Numbered from the stretch's first letter, positions 53,001-62,402 are shown. The stretch: 64,000 nt of DNA from Arenibacter sp. F26102 (GCF_023015865.1 NZ_JALKBC010000003.1:248001-312000), one strand, 5' to 3'. Notes: generated from the letters alone by a model not told the origin. Numbers and translations are program-made.

Positions 53001-53754
53001 GGCGGAGCAGTTCAATATGGATATTGTTCCGGTGCTAATACATGGAAATTCAGAAGTTCTTCCTAAAGGAAGTTTTGTGATAAAAAACGGCAGTATAACC
53101 GTCAAGATTTTGGATAGAATTTCACCGGAAAACATTGACTACGGCAAAACTTACCGAGAGCGGAATAAAAGCATCGCAGCTCATTTCAGATCTGAATTTC
53201 AAAAATTAAGAAATGAAGTGGAAGGGGATACTTATTTTTCAAGAACCATTCTTGAAGATTATCGCTACAAAGGAGATTCCATCTATCGTGAGGTAAAGAA
53301 GGATTTAGAAAATAACTCGAAAATATATTCCAAAATCTCAGAACACATTGGAACTTCAGATTCCATAATTCATCTTTCAAAAGAATACGGGCAACTGGAT
53401 TTTCTATTATCTTTAAATGCTGTTGATCGCAAAATCTTCACCTATCTTAATGATGTGGAGGTAAGACCTATTGTAAAAAACAGTTTTATTGCTCAGCAAA
53501 TAGCCAAATTAACCTTGGTAGAATCAATTAATGGGGCCATTGAACATCCGGCAGACATAATGATCATTGATTTTGAAATTAAAGATTTAAAAGTGCTGGA
53601 ACATATAATACTAAGCAATATTCGCTTACTGATATTGGTAAACGAAGGAGCAAAATTGCCTTCAAAAATTATAAAGGCAAATGGTTTTAAAAGTATTTTG
53701 AAAAATGAAAACCTTGTTATACATGAAAAAATAATGGCCCAGCATACCTCTTAG
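50053..53754 (+). CDS. MMPL/RND-type exporter fused to a PlsC acyltransferase and a methyltransferase-like domain
   Basis: A 1233-residue protein with three parts. Residues 1-~850 are an MMPL/RND-type transporter with two six-helix repeats and large periplasmic loops. Residues ~880-1060 are a PlsC-like acyltransferase with NHTSFLD (H896, D901) and FPEGTRSR. Residues ~1060-1233 resemble a class I methyltransferase fold (EYGQLDFLLSLNAVDRKIF), but the glycine loop is worn to HLSKEYGQ. MMPL-type exporters occur in aryl polyene and xanthomonadin clusters. The fusion suggests that acylation and transport are coupled; this is inference. Confidence 0.85.
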   Translation: MGSFLYRFYHFVANRRLTSVFGLIAVFSILLFMASKIEFEEDITKLIPNNSRTAELQKVLKSVNFADKIVVNIIRQPGANIEELTRYATVFLDSISKKSSTHIKKIQGKIDDGDLGKTMSFVYENAPLFLDREDYNIISKRLDKDSITQITEKNYRTLISPSGIVAKEMILKDPLGISFIALKKLRQLGIGEQFTLKDGFLLSKDLQNILLFITPVHPSSETVENTKFVADLYETQEQLDHLFKDKVKSEYFGATLIAVANAKQIKNDIQLTVSIALSILIGILILFYRKITIPIILFAPTLFGATLSVAVLYLTRGKISAISLGIGSVLLGVTLDYSLHILTQIRNNPSIKTLYTDVAKPVIMSSITTALAFLCLLFLDSQALQDLGIFAAVSVIGSCIFALVFIPHVYRNNDKIKIRNTLLDKIASYNFHKNKWCIVVLLGLLTASVFFHDKVIFNKDISKLNYEPTALLQARERLDALTNIASKSIYLAIYGEESEVALQTNDTIYQELIRLKNNGEILSFGSIGTLVLSQQKQQERIALWKDFWDDKTIAYTKENLVESGAQLGFKPDSFEKFYSFLDKDFNLLNILDYNGAASLPIDDYVTTDNDFTTITSLIKLKEGNGEKVKQIFKEYPKTLVIDRQEMNEMFLGNLKNDFNKLIGYSLGIVLLILFLFFRSFSLVLVTSIPILLTWWLTIGIMGMFNIEFNIFNIIISTFIFGLGIDYSIFITTGLLKEYGKGEKLLTTHRTSILLSAITTILGIGVLIFAKHPALNSISLVSLIGILSAVFVAFTIQPLLFLLFIGSNEKRPISLRLLVHSVLSFGYYGSGGLLLSIWSVTFMKILPVNKKIKMKWFHRTISKFMKSVLYTNPFVRKKVINLSGEDFSKPAIIIANHTSFLDILAVGMLHPKIIYLVNDWVYKSPIFGKAVQLAGFYPVSQGIDNGLEHLKIKVAQGYSLMAFPEGTRSRTNKIRRFHKGAFYLAEQFNMDIVPVLIHGNSEVLPKGSFVIKNGSITVKILDRISPENIDYGKTYRERNKSIAAHFRSEFQKLRNEVEGDTYFSRTILEDYRYKGDSIYREVKKDLENNSKIYSKISEHIGTSDSIIHLSKEYGQLDFLLSLNAVDRKIFTYLNDVEVRPIVKNSFIAQQIAKLTLVESINGAIEHPADIMIIDFEIKDLKVLEHIILSNIRLLILVNEGAKLPSKIIKANGFKSILKNENLVIHEKIMAQHTS

Positions 53755-53879
53755 TGATAGGAGTCCAAAAGTACCCCTGCATTTCAACAGCTAGGGATAA
53801 TAAATTTAATACAGTCAAAGAGTACCTACCAAAACACTTTATTGAGAATTGGTTTTGGGAATTGTAAAGAACTCAGCAT

Positions 53880-55415
53880 ATGAAAGAACATTACGACATT
53901 GTAATTGTTGGAAGCGGATTAGGGGGATTGGTTTCTGCCTTGATAATGGCCAAGGAAGGTTATAGTGTCTGTGTATTGGAAAAAAATAATCAATTTGGAG
54001 GCAACTTACAAACCTTTGTCCGGGATAAAACCATTTTTGATACTGGTGTACATTATATTGGCGGACTTTCAGATGGCCAAAACCTGAACCAATATTTTAC
54101 ATATTTGGGTATAATGGACCAATTAAAACTCAAAAAACTGGATGAAGACGGCTTTGATATTATAACGTTCGACGACGATCCAATAGAGTACAAACATGCA
54201 CAAGGGTATGTTCGGTTTGAAAACAGTTTGATAGCCCAATTTCCAGAAGAGGAAAAGGCCATAAAAATTTATAGTGAAAAGTTAAGGGATACCTGTTCCA
54301 AATTTCCATTGTACAATTTAAACAAAGGCAAGCCTTCCTATGGGAGTGATGAAGTGTTTAACTTAAATGCCAAAACTTATATCGATTCCCTTACAGATAA
54401 TAAAAAGCTACAGGCGGTTTTTGCGGGTACCAATTTTCTGTATGCCGGAGATGGGGAACGTTCTCCTTTCTATGTACATGCTCTTTCCGTTAATTCCTAT
54501 ATAGAAAGTGCTTACCGATGCGTAAACGGGGGCAGTCAGATTACCAAAGTACTTATCCGACAAATAAAAAAATATGGAGGCGATACTTACAAACATCATG
54601 AAGTGTCCAAATTCAATGTTCAAAATGGGGAAATTACTTCTGTTGATACAAAAAATGGAAAGCAAATAAATGGCGATATCTTCATATCCAATGTAGAACC
54701 TAAGCTCACTCTAAAAATGGTTGGTGAGGAAAACTTTAGAAAATCCTATACCAATAGAATCAACAAGATTGAAAGTATTATTTCTGCCTTTAGTCTATAC
54801 ATTGTTTTAAAACCCAATTCCTTCAAATATCATAATAAGAATTTTTATCATTTTAAATATGGAGATCGGGTTTGGGATGCCCAAAATTACACTCAGGAAA
54901 GTTGGCCTGAAGGATATATGGTCTCCATGGGCGTTAATAAAAAAGATGATGGTTGGGGAGATAGTTTAATAGCTATGACCTATATGAATTTTAATGAGGT
55001 TAAACACTGGCAAAATACATTTAACACAGTTGCCTCTAAAAATGATAGGGGACAGACTTATGAGGAGTTTAAGAATTATAAAACAGAAATTTTTATTACG
55101 GAATTGGAGAAAAAGTTCCCAAATCTCCGAGATTGCATTCAAACCGTTTATGCTTCCACCCCACTATCCTATAGGGATTATATAGGGTCACATAATGGAT
55201 CCATGTATGGCTATGTCAAAGACGTAAACAATCCTCTGCATTCATTTGTCTCTCCTAAAACAAAAATCAAAAACCTTTTATTTACCGGTCAGAGTTTAAA
55301 TATGCACGGAATCTTAGGAGTAACAATAGGAGCAATCATTACTTGTTCCGAGTTGGTTGGAAAAGACTATTTACTGGAAAAAATTTTGGAAGTCAATAAA
55401 ACTCAAGAGGTGTAA
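53880..55415 (+). CDS. FAD-dependent oxidoreductase, CrtI/RetSat-like
   Basis: A 511-residue flavoprotein with GSGLGGLVSALIMAKEG (residues 11-27), the CrtI-type start VCVLEKNNQFGGNLQTF and the C-terminal FAD motif LHSFVSPKTKIKNLLFTGQSLNMHG. It resembles phytoene desaturases and retinol saturases. In pigment clusters such enzymes may oxidise or reduce the polyene or ring. The gap before it (125 bases) shows no terminator. Confidence 0.85.
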   Translation: MKEHYDIVIVGSGLGGLVSALIMAKEGYSVCVLEKNNQFGGNLQTFVRDKTIFDTGVHYIGGLSDGQNLNQYFTYLGIMDQLKLKKLDEDGFDIITFDDDPIEYKHAQGYVRFENSLIAQFPEEEKAIKIYSEKLRDTCSKFPLYNLNKGKPSYGSDEVFNLNAKTYIDSLTDNKKLQAVFAGTNFLYAGDGERSPFYVHALSVNSYIESAYRCVNGGSQITKVLIRQIKKYGGDTYKHHEVSKFNVQNGEITSVDTKNGKQINGDIFISNVEPKLTLKMVGEENFRKSYTNRINKIESIISAFSLYIVLKPNSFKYHNKNFYHFKYGDRVWDAQNYTQESWPEGYMVSMGVNKKDDGWGDSLIAMTYMNFNEVKHWQNTFNTVASKNDRGQTYEEFKNYKTEIFITELEKKFPNLRDCIQTVYASTPLSYRDYIGSHNGSMYGYVKDVNNPLHSFVSPKTKIKNLLFTGQSLNMHGILGVTIGAIITCSELVGKDYLLEKILEVNKTQEV

Positions 55416-55425
55416 AAATTTTTAT

Positions 55426-56298
55426 ATGGGACAGATCAAAACGATACCGATTACCAGGGTAAGCAATATTAGTAAGGAGGATTTTATTAATAAATTTTAT
55501 AAAACCCAACGTCCCGTTTTAATTGAAAACCTCACTAATGATTGGCCAGCCCGTAAATTTTGGAATATAGAATATATACAAAAACTGGCGGGAGACCAGA
55601 TGGTCCCGCTGTACAATAATGAACCTACCAAAGGGAGACAAAACTCTGCCGCCCCGGCGATGGAAATGAAACTGTACGACTACCTTGAAATCCTTAAAAA
55701 CCAACCTACGGACCTTCGTATATTTTTTTATAATATTCTGGATAAAATGCCGGAATTAATTAAAGATATAAGGTACCCTGATATTGGATTAAAATTTTTC
55801 AAACGCTTACCGGTCATGTTTTTTGGCGGTAAAGGCTCGGTAGTGCTGCCCCACTACGACATGGATTTGTCCGACCTACTTCACTTTCATTTTCACGGTC
55901 ACAAAAGTGTTCTATTGTTTCCACCAGAACAGACAAAATACTTATACAAGGTGCCTTTTTCAGTGCACAATTTGGAATCCATAAACATGGACGAACCAGA
56001 TTTTGAAACCTATCCCGCCTTAAAAAAGGTTGAAGGACTGTATATTGAAATGAAGCACGGAGATGCCTTGTATATGCCAAGCGGATACTGGCACTATATT
56101 AAATATATGGATGGTGGATTCTCCATTACCCTCAGGGCATTGCCCAAACGTCCCATATTGTTGTCCAAAATGTTTGGGAATCTGTTTTTAATGAGACCAT
56201 TTGAAAATACCATGCGAAAATTATGGGGGCAAAAATGGGTAGACTTTAAGGAGAAAAGGATGCTGATAAAAACCAACAATAGAATAGGCAAACAATAA
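55426..56298 (+). CDS. Cupin_8 / JmjC-like Fe(II) dioxygenase-family protein
   Basis: A 290-residue protein with the cupin-like HxD...H metal triad H143, D145 and H223 (LPHYDMDLSD; SGYWHYIKY), and the RPVLIENLTNDWPARKFW start typical of the family. Fe(II)/2-oxoglutarate hydroxylation is the usual chemistry. I chose the ATG at 55426; the longer frame begins inside the preceding gene. Its substrate in the pigment route is unknown. Confidence 0.8.
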   Translation: MGQIKTIPITRVSNISKEDFINKFYKTQRPVLIENLTNDWPARKFWNIEYIQKLAGDQMVPLYNNEPTKGRQNSAAPAMEMKLYDYLEILKNQPTDLRIFFYNILDKMPELIKDIRYPDIGLKFFKRLPVMFFGGKGSVVLPHYDMDLSDLLHFHFHGHKSVLLFPPEQTKYLYKVPFSVHNLESINMDEPDFETYPALKKVEGLYIEMKHGDALYMPSGYWHYIKYMDGGFSITLRALPKRPILLSKMFGNLFLMRPFENTMRKLWGQKWVDFKEKRMLIKTNNRIGKQ

Positions 56299-56312
56299 AT
56301 TAGGTATTTAGT

Positions 56313-57983
56313 ATGCACCGCATAAAATTGATTATATATCTGACTGCCCTGCTTAGCCTTTTGGGTTCGTGTGGAATTTCGAAATCCCTCAAGGATAGGC
56401 CCAATATAAGTACCTACAACCCCCAAATTCCAGATATAACAAAAACATCGGATACTTCCTTCGTTTATTCCAATAACCACTTGACTAAAAATAAACAAGG
56501 CCTTTGGGAACTCTATGTTTCTGGAGACCCCTTGCAAAGGGGGTTAATTACTGGAGCTCTTACGGAAGAACTATTTCAGCACCAGGAAGAGATATTTTTA
56601 TCCAAGGTAAGACAACTGGTGCCATCTAAGACAAAAAGATACTTTCTAAAAAAATTCTTGGCCTGGTACAATAGAAAAATGTATAAAAACATCCCTGAGG
56701 AAATCAAGGTAGAAATTTTGGGACTATCCAAATACGCTTCTGAGGACTTTGACTACATAGCGGAACCATATTCGAGGGTACTTTACCTGCATGGTGCCCA
56801 TGATATTGGACATGCCCTACAAGATTTGGCCCTAGTAGGATGTTCTTCCTTTGCAGCCTGGGGCGATAAATCTGAAGATGGGAGTTTGATCATTGGTCGG
56901 AATTTTGACTTTTATGCAGGGGACGATTTTGCCGAAAACAAAATAATTTCCTTTGTAGACCCTACCGAAGGCCATAAATTTATGTCCGTGACATGGGGCG
57001 GAATGCTAGGCGTTGTCTCCGGAATGAACGAGCATGGGTTGACTGTTACCATCAACGCAGGAAAATCTAAAATTCCATTGGTGGCCAAAACACCCATCAG
57101 TATCGTTACTAGGGAAATTTTACAATATGCAGCTACCCTGAAAGAGGCCGTAGCCATTGCCAAAAAACGCCAAGTATTTGTTTCGGAATCCATTTTAGTA
57201 GGTAGTGCCAGGGACAAAAAAGCAATAGTAATCGAAGTCTCACCGCATAATTTCGGAGTATATGAGGTCCCCAACACCAATCAATTGATCTGCTCCAACC
57301 ACTTTCAGAGTGATGCCTATGCAGAAGACAAAAACAACCAAAAACATATTTCCGAAAGTCATTCCAACTACCGTTTTGAGCGATTGGAGGAACTCTTGGG
57401 AGACCACAAAAAAATAACTCCTAAAATTGCTGTGGACATACTTAGAAACAAAGAAGGTCTTAGTGACTTGGATATTGGTTACGGCAATGAAAAGGCATTG
57501 AACCAGTTATTGGCCCATCACGGAATTGTCTTTAAACCGGAGCAAGGTTTGGTATGGGTTTCTTCAAATCCCTACCAATTAGGAGAATTTGTAGCCTATG
57601 ACCTAAACGAAATTTTTAAGGACAGTTTAAATCAGAGGACTAAAACGACCCTTTCCGTCGCTAATGAAAACATTAAAAAAGACAGTTTCCTGTATACCCA
57701 AGCGTATCAAAACTACGAGGAGTATAGGTCAAAACACCACCAAATAATGGAAGCAGTGGCTGACGATAAACACTTAACTCCTAAATTCCTGGAGGAATTT
57801 AAAACATTGAATCCTGAATTTTGGGAAACCCACTTTTGGGTAGGCCGCTATTATTACAATAGAAAATATTACTTAGCTGCCTTGAATGCTTTTAAGGAGG
57901 CAAGTACAAAAGAAATCACTACAGTTCCCGAGGAAGCTTTGGTACATTCGTATATTCGAAGATTAAAACGTAAATTAAAATAA
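56313..57983 (+). CDS. C45 family acyltransferase/hydrolase (Ntn-type) lipoprotein
   Basis: A 556-residue protein with lipoprotein signal (LSLLGSC, Cys20). The catalytic Cys177 begins the processed chain in ALVGCSSFAAWG, as in acyl-CoA:6-aminopenicillanate-type C45 enzymes, which self-cleave before Cys. The NFDFYAGDD and NEHGLTVTINAGKS segments fit the fold. A C-terminal helical region (residues ~480-550) follows. It is exported and attached to a membrane. It could acylate or hydrolyse the pigment outside the cytoplasm. Confidence 0.82.
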   Translation: MHRIKLIIYLTALLSLLGSCGISKSLKDRPNISTYNPQIPDITKTSDTSFVYSNNHLTKNKQGLWELYVSGDPLQRGLITGALTEELFQHQEEIFLSKVRQLVPSKTKRYFLKKFLAWYNRKMYKNIPEEIKVEILGLSKYASEDFDYIAEPYSRVLYLHGAHDIGHALQDLALVGCSSFAAWGDKSEDGSLIIGRNFDFYAGDDFAENKIISFVDPTEGHKFMSVTWGGMLGVVSGMNEHGLTVTINAGKSKIPLVAKTPISIVTREILQYAATLKEAVAIAKKRQVFVSESILVGSARDKKAIVIEVSPHNFGVYEVPNTNQLICSNHFQSDAYAEDKNNQKHISESHSNYRFERLEELLGDHKKITPKIAVDILRNKEGLSDLDIGYGNEKALNQLLAHHGIVFKPEQGLVWVSSNPYQLGEFVAYDLNEIFKDSLNQRTKTTLSVANENIKKDSFLYTQAYQNYEEYRSKHHQIMEAVADDKHLTPKFLEEFKTLNPEFWETHFWVGRYYYNRKYYLAALNAFKEASTKEITTVPEEALVHSYIRRLKRKLK

Positions 57984-59272
57984 TGATCCCTGATATTGAA
58001 AAAGCAACCGAGGAAGAAATACTACTGTTACAAGAACAGCGTTTAAGGGAACTTATTTACTATACTACACAAAAATCGACCTATTATAAAAGAATTTTTA
58101 AAGAAAATAATTTACAGGCCAGCGATATAACTACCTTGGCAGACCTGACCAAACTACCAACAACTTCCAAAGAAGACCTTCAAAGATATAATGATGATTT
58201 TTTGTGCGTAGATAGAAACAAGATTATAGACTATGTAACTACTTCCGGCACATTGGGCGAACCTGTTACCTTTGCCCTAACAGACAATGACCTGAACAGG
58301 TTGGCTTATAACGAGGCCATTTCTTTTGACTGTGCCGGTGTTACGGCAGACGATATTCTGCAATTAACTACCACTATAGATAGACGATTTATGGCCGGTT
58401 TGGCTTATTTCCTGGGCGCCAGGGAGCTGGGAGCGGGAATTATTCGAGTAGGTGCCGGAATTCCTGAGCTTCAATGGGATTCCATCCATAAATTTAAACC
58501 AACCTACCTCATTGTAGTCCCTTCATTTTTATTGAAACTCATAGAATATGCCCATAAACATGGAATAGACCCCAACAAAGCAGGAGTAAAAGGTGCCATT
58601 TGCATTGGAGAATCGCTAAGAAATGATGATTTTTCATTGAACACCCTCGCTGCCAAAATAAAGAAAGATTGGAACATTCCCTTGTATTCCACCTATGCCT
58701 CAACCGAAATGAGCACTGCCTTTACCGAATGCGAGGCTCAACAAGGTGGCCATCACCATCCGGAATTGATCATCGCTGAAATTTTGGACGATGAAGAAAA
58801 ACCAGTTCCAGTTGGTATGCCCGGAGAACTTACCATTACTACCTTAGGTGTCGAAGGCATGCCTTTACTGAGGTTTAAAACCGGTGATATTGTTAAAGCA
58901 CATACTTCAAAATGTTCCTGCGAAAGGAATACCTTACGCTTAGGACCCGTTATTGGGAGAAAAAAACAAATGATAAAGTACAAGGGTACTACACTATATC
59001 CCCCGGCAATGTACAACGTACTCAATCATTTTAATGAAATAGAGGCCTTTGTAATCGAAATTGCCCATAACGATATAGGAACTGATGAAATTTGTATTAA
59101 AATAGCTACTTTGAATCCGACAGATACTCTACTGCAAACGATTAAGGATCACTTTAGGGCCAAGCTAAGGGTACTGCCTAAAATTGAATTCCACGATTTT
59201 AAAACCCTTCAGGAATTGCGATTTCCAAAAATGAGCAGAAAACCTGTTATTGTTATTGACCATCGACTATAA
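57983..59272 (+). CDS. Phenylacetate-CoA ligase (PaaK)-like AMP-forming ligase
   Basis: A 429-residue ANL enzyme. P-loop VTTSGTLGEPVTFALT (~residue 89), the CIGESLRNDD core segment, STYASTEMSTAF and RFKTGDIVKAHT are present. In this cluster it would activate 4-coumarate from the tyrosine ammonia-lyase and load it on CoA or on an ACP. It overlaps the C45 gene by one base. A weak inverted repeat (59277-59282 with 59299-59304) may terminate the operon. Confidence 0.88.
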   Translation: MIPDIEKATEEEILLLQEQRLRELIYYTTQKSTYYKRIFKENNLQASDITTLADLTKLPTTSKEDLQRYNDDFLCVDRNKIIDYVTTSGTLGEPVTFALTDNDLNRLAYNEAISFDCAGVTADDILQLTTTIDRRFMAGLAYFLGARELGAGIIRVGAGIPELQWDSIHKFKPTYLIVVPSFLLKLIEYAHKHGIDPNKAGVKGAICIGESLRNDDFSLNTLAAKIKKDWNIPLYSTYASTEMSTAFTECEAQQGGHHHPELIIAEILDDEEKPVPVGMPGELTITTLGVEGMPLLRFKTGDIVKAHTSKCSCERNTLRLGPVIGRKKQMIKYKGTTLYPPAMYNVLNHFNEIEAFVIEIAHNDIGTDEICIKIATLNPTDTLLQTIKDHFRAKLRVLPKIEFHDFKTLQELRFPKMSRKPVIVIDHRL

Positions 59273-59495
59273 TTTTAGAGTTTATACCCAGAGCCTCCAA
59301 CTCTTTTAATTTGTAACTCTACCGTTAATTTCCTACATTATAAATCCATAGAAGCGGAATTCCGTTCCTTAAACCATTTCCAGTTTTTATGGTTATATTT
59401 TTTTTGCTTAGAGCACGAAACTAATCGCCAAAAATATAATCGCATTAAAATTGGTATTACATTTGATTAATCATTGGCTATACTAGTGTATCACT

Positions 59496-62402
59496 ATGAA
59501 AAAACAAATATTTATCTGCGTTCTACTATTTTATATACCCTTTATGGGCATTGGACAAAAATTGGGCAATCAGGAAATAAAGAATTTAATCGAATCTTAT
59601 AAGAAGGACATCCGAGGACCCTATAAGGAGATTCGTTGGTTTTGCACGGATGGCAGTATACGCCAGCCAAAAGACCCATGTCCAGACAATATTGGACCCG
59701 GAGTTCAGCACGCCACCTATAAAAGCTCGGTAACCGATCTTGTGAAGAACAACCATATTTACTTGGGGCAGATTTTAGCCTATACGACCAAAGAGGAATT
59801 TTGGGATTCAGAACATAATAACTCCCGACTTAAGCAGTATCAGCTGGACAAATATTTAAGAACTGTAGATAATGGCTGGATCTTACAAAAGGGTCAGTTC
59901 TATCGTGGAGCACTACAGGCGGAGGACGAAGAAGCCTGGGGCGTCGATTTTTATAAATGGCTATTATCCAACACTGACAATTTAACCCAAAATTTTTACC
60001 TAATAAGACAGTCCCTAAAGGATATTCCACATAATGGTGATGATAATCTGGCCCAAATTATTAGGAGCGATTCTAAGGTAATATCAGATTTAGTACCGGA
60101 ATTTATGGACTTAAGGGTTAAGATCCATAGTCAACCTGACGCAGGTGATATTAATAAAGTAAAGGATTTTAAAGCTAAAAACAACAACAAACTATCCAAC
60201 GAAAATAAAGCCAAAATTGATGCTTTAGTATCTACCATGACCAATTTCTACAAACCAGTGGATATTGCGCAGATACAAAAAAGCACTCCCCTTGTCAAGG
60301 ATAGCCCCATCGGGGTTTCAATAAAAACCTTTGCTACCAGCTACAATGGAGAGAAAAATGCTGCAGTACTTATCCCCGCCACGGCCGAATTGCTTTTAGA
60401 TATAAGGCAGGCCGTCCTAAAAGAAGAAAATGCGATTGCCCGCCTGCAATTATTGGACGCCTCCTTAAAATTGGAAGAAATAATATTTAAGAATTCTCCC
60501 CAATGGCAGCCAGAAGATCTAGACGGACTTTTGGACAAGTTGTGTTATTTGGGTATGGCGAATGCCGGGGCAGGATATATAGAATTGGGAGAATGGGAGC
60601 AACTTAATTTATCCGTTAAAGGGTCCAATACAAGCTCCATGTCCCTTGGGCAACTAACCACTGTATTGGAAAATGCGCGTAGGGAAGTGGAATGGAGTTC
60701 TTCCATGGTAAAGGCTAATTATCAGGAAATAGTAGATATTTACACCGCTTTTGAACCAAAGGCATATGGATTTATAGACGATAAGATAAGGGGATCCATT
60801 GCGCTGTACTTAGGCCAGACCGTTGGAGAATTGGGCGATATCATTGCACAGGAATCCGCTTTGACCAACAAGGTCATGGACATAGACAACCAAAGTGGAC
60901 TCCGTGGTCTCAATCCAGGGTATGCCTTGGGCGAGTTGGTAGTGGTTAGCGGTTCTCCGGATGAGATCGAGGTGTCCTCCGAAAAAATTTATGTTTTCCA
61001 ACGTCCGCCGTCCGATCTTAAACCAATTGCAGGTATTGCCACGGTTTCAGAGGGCAATATGGTTTCCCACGTACAGTTATTGGCGCGGAATATGGGGATT
61101 CCCAATACCGCCCTTGGAGATGACAATCTAAAAAGCCTTCAAAAATTTAGCGGAGAAAGAGTATTTTATGCGGTGTCCAATAAAGGCAATGTTATTATGA
61201 AGTTGGAAAATGATATGTCCGAAGAGGAACGTAATTTGTTTGTCAAGATAGAACGCAAGGAAGAAAAAATTGAAGTACCCATAGAGAATATAAGGTTGGA
61301 TGAAACCGCAATACTAAACCTAAGATCCGTGGATGCAGAGGATTCGGGTAAACTTTGCGGTCCGAAGGCAGCCAATTTGGGACAGTTAAAAAAGATGTTC
61401 CCGGAAAAGGTGGTTGAAGGCCTGGTAATTCCTTTTGGAATATTTAGGGACCATATGGACCAACCTATGCCCGATCAGCAGGGCAGCTACTGGGATTATC
61501 TAAACTTTACCTTCAAGCAGGCCGAGAGCATGCGTTCTGATGGCATTCCGGAAGGGGAGGTGGAAAACTATCAATTAAGGCAATTGGAAAGCTTAAGGGA
61601 GGCTATAAAGGTAATGCCTATGAAAGACGAATTCATTTCGCAATTGGAACGCGATTTCGAAGAAGTGCTAGGAAAACCTATTGGTGAAATCCCTGTTTTT
61701 CTGAGAAGTGACACCAACATGGAGGATTTGAAGAATTTTACCGGGGCGGGATTAAACCTTACTATTTTCAATGTTGCAGCCAAGGAAAAAATAATCTCGG
61801 GTATTAGGGACGTTTGGGCTTCCCCTTATTCCGAACGTAGTTTTAAATGGCGACAAAAATACCTTCTAAACCCAGAAAACGTATTCCCCTCCATTCTGGT
61901 TATTCCAAGTGTGGATGTAGATTATTCCGGAGTATTGATTACCAAAGGGATAAGTTCTGGCAATCCCGAGGATTTGACCATTGCTTTTAGCAGAGGGGCC
62001 GGTGGTGCAGTAGATGGCCAATCGGCAGAAACTTATTTAATAATGGATACTGGCGCCACTCAACTGCTGGCACCAGCTAGGGAAATGTACCATAATCGAC
62101 TTCCATCAACTGGAGGAACGGAAAAACATATGTCCACTTTTGAAAAATTCATCCTAAGCCAAGAGAATATTAAGGAAATAAGGGAGTTTGCCAAGACTAT
62201 TCGTATCACTATGCCCAAGGAAACAAAATCGGATTATGATGGGGCCTATGATGTGGAATTGGGATTCCAAAACAATAAACTATGGTTATTCCAAATTCGA
62301 CCTTTTGTAGAAAACAAAAAGGCGTTAAGCTCCAACTATTTGGAATCTATCACCCCAAAAATTGATTTGAACAAAAACATACCACTTTCTAAAAAAATAT
62401 AG
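59496..62402 (+). CDS. Exported PEP-synthase/glucan-dikinase-like protein
   Basis: A 968-residue protein with signal peptide MKKQIFICVLLFYIPFMGIG. Residues ~21-470 are an unfamiliar, mostly helical region. A phosphohistidine domain follows, with NMVSHVQLLARNMGIPN (His525). The ATP-grasp domain comes last (618-940): LCGPKAANLG, FLRSDTNMED and YDVELGFQNNKLWLFQIRP. The order His-domain then ATP-grasp matches glucan water dikinases and is reversed from PpsA and PPDK. A -7 element TACATTTG (59458-59465) precedes the gene. A dikinase outside the cytoplasm, where ATP is scarce, is odd. Two bases separate it from the serine hydrolase gene. Confidence 0.82.
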   Translation: MKKQIFICVLLFYIPFMGIGQKLGNQEIKNLIESYKKDIRGPYKEIRWFCTDGSIRQPKDPCPDNIGPGVQHATYKSSVTDLVKNNHIYLGQILAYTTKEEFWDSEHNNSRLKQYQLDKYLRTVDNGWILQKGQFYRGALQAEDEEAWGVDFYKWLLSNTDNLTQNFYLIRQSLKDIPHNGDDNLAQIIRSDSKVISDLVPEFMDLRVKIHSQPDAGDINKVKDFKAKNNNKLSNENKAKIDALVSTMTNFYKPVDIAQIQKSTPLVKDSPIGVSIKTFATSYNGEKNAAVLIPATAELLLDIRQAVLKEENAIARLQLLDASLKLEEIIFKNSPQWQPEDLDGLLDKLCYLGMANAGAGYIELGEWEQLNLSVKGSNTSSMSLGQLTTVLENARREVEWSSSMVKANYQEIVDIYTAFEPKAYGFIDDKIRGSIALYLGQTVGELGDIIAQESALTNKVMDIDNQSGLRGLNPGYALGELVVVSGSPDEIEVSSEKIYVFQRPPSDLKPIAGIATVSEGNMVSHVQLLARNMGIPNTALGDDNLKSLQKFSGERVFYAVSNKGNVIMKLENDMSEEERNLFVKIERKEEKIEVPIENIRLDETAILNLRSVDAEDSGKLCGPKAANLGQLKKMFPEKVVEGLVIPFGIFRDHMDQPMPDQQGSYWDYLNFTFKQAESMRSDGIPEGEVENYQLRQLESLREAIKVMPMKDEFISQLERDFEEVLGKPIGEIPVFLRSDTNMEDLKNFTGAGLNLTIFNVAAKEKIISGIRDVWASPYSERSFKWRQKYLLNPENVFPSILVIPSVDVDYSGVLITKGISSGNPEDLTIAFSRGAGGAVDGQSAETYLIMDTGATQLLAPAREMYHNRLPSTGGTEKHMSTFEKFILSQENIKEIREFAKTIRITMPKETKSDYDGAYDVELGFQNNKLWLFQIRPFVENKKALSSNYLESITPKIDLNKNIPLSKKI

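Noticed and set aside
26474-59272. Possibility that the pigment cluster is a recently acquired mobile island
   Set aside because: No integrase, tRNA, direct repeats or insertion sequence at either edge, and base composition and start-site habits look like those of the flanks.
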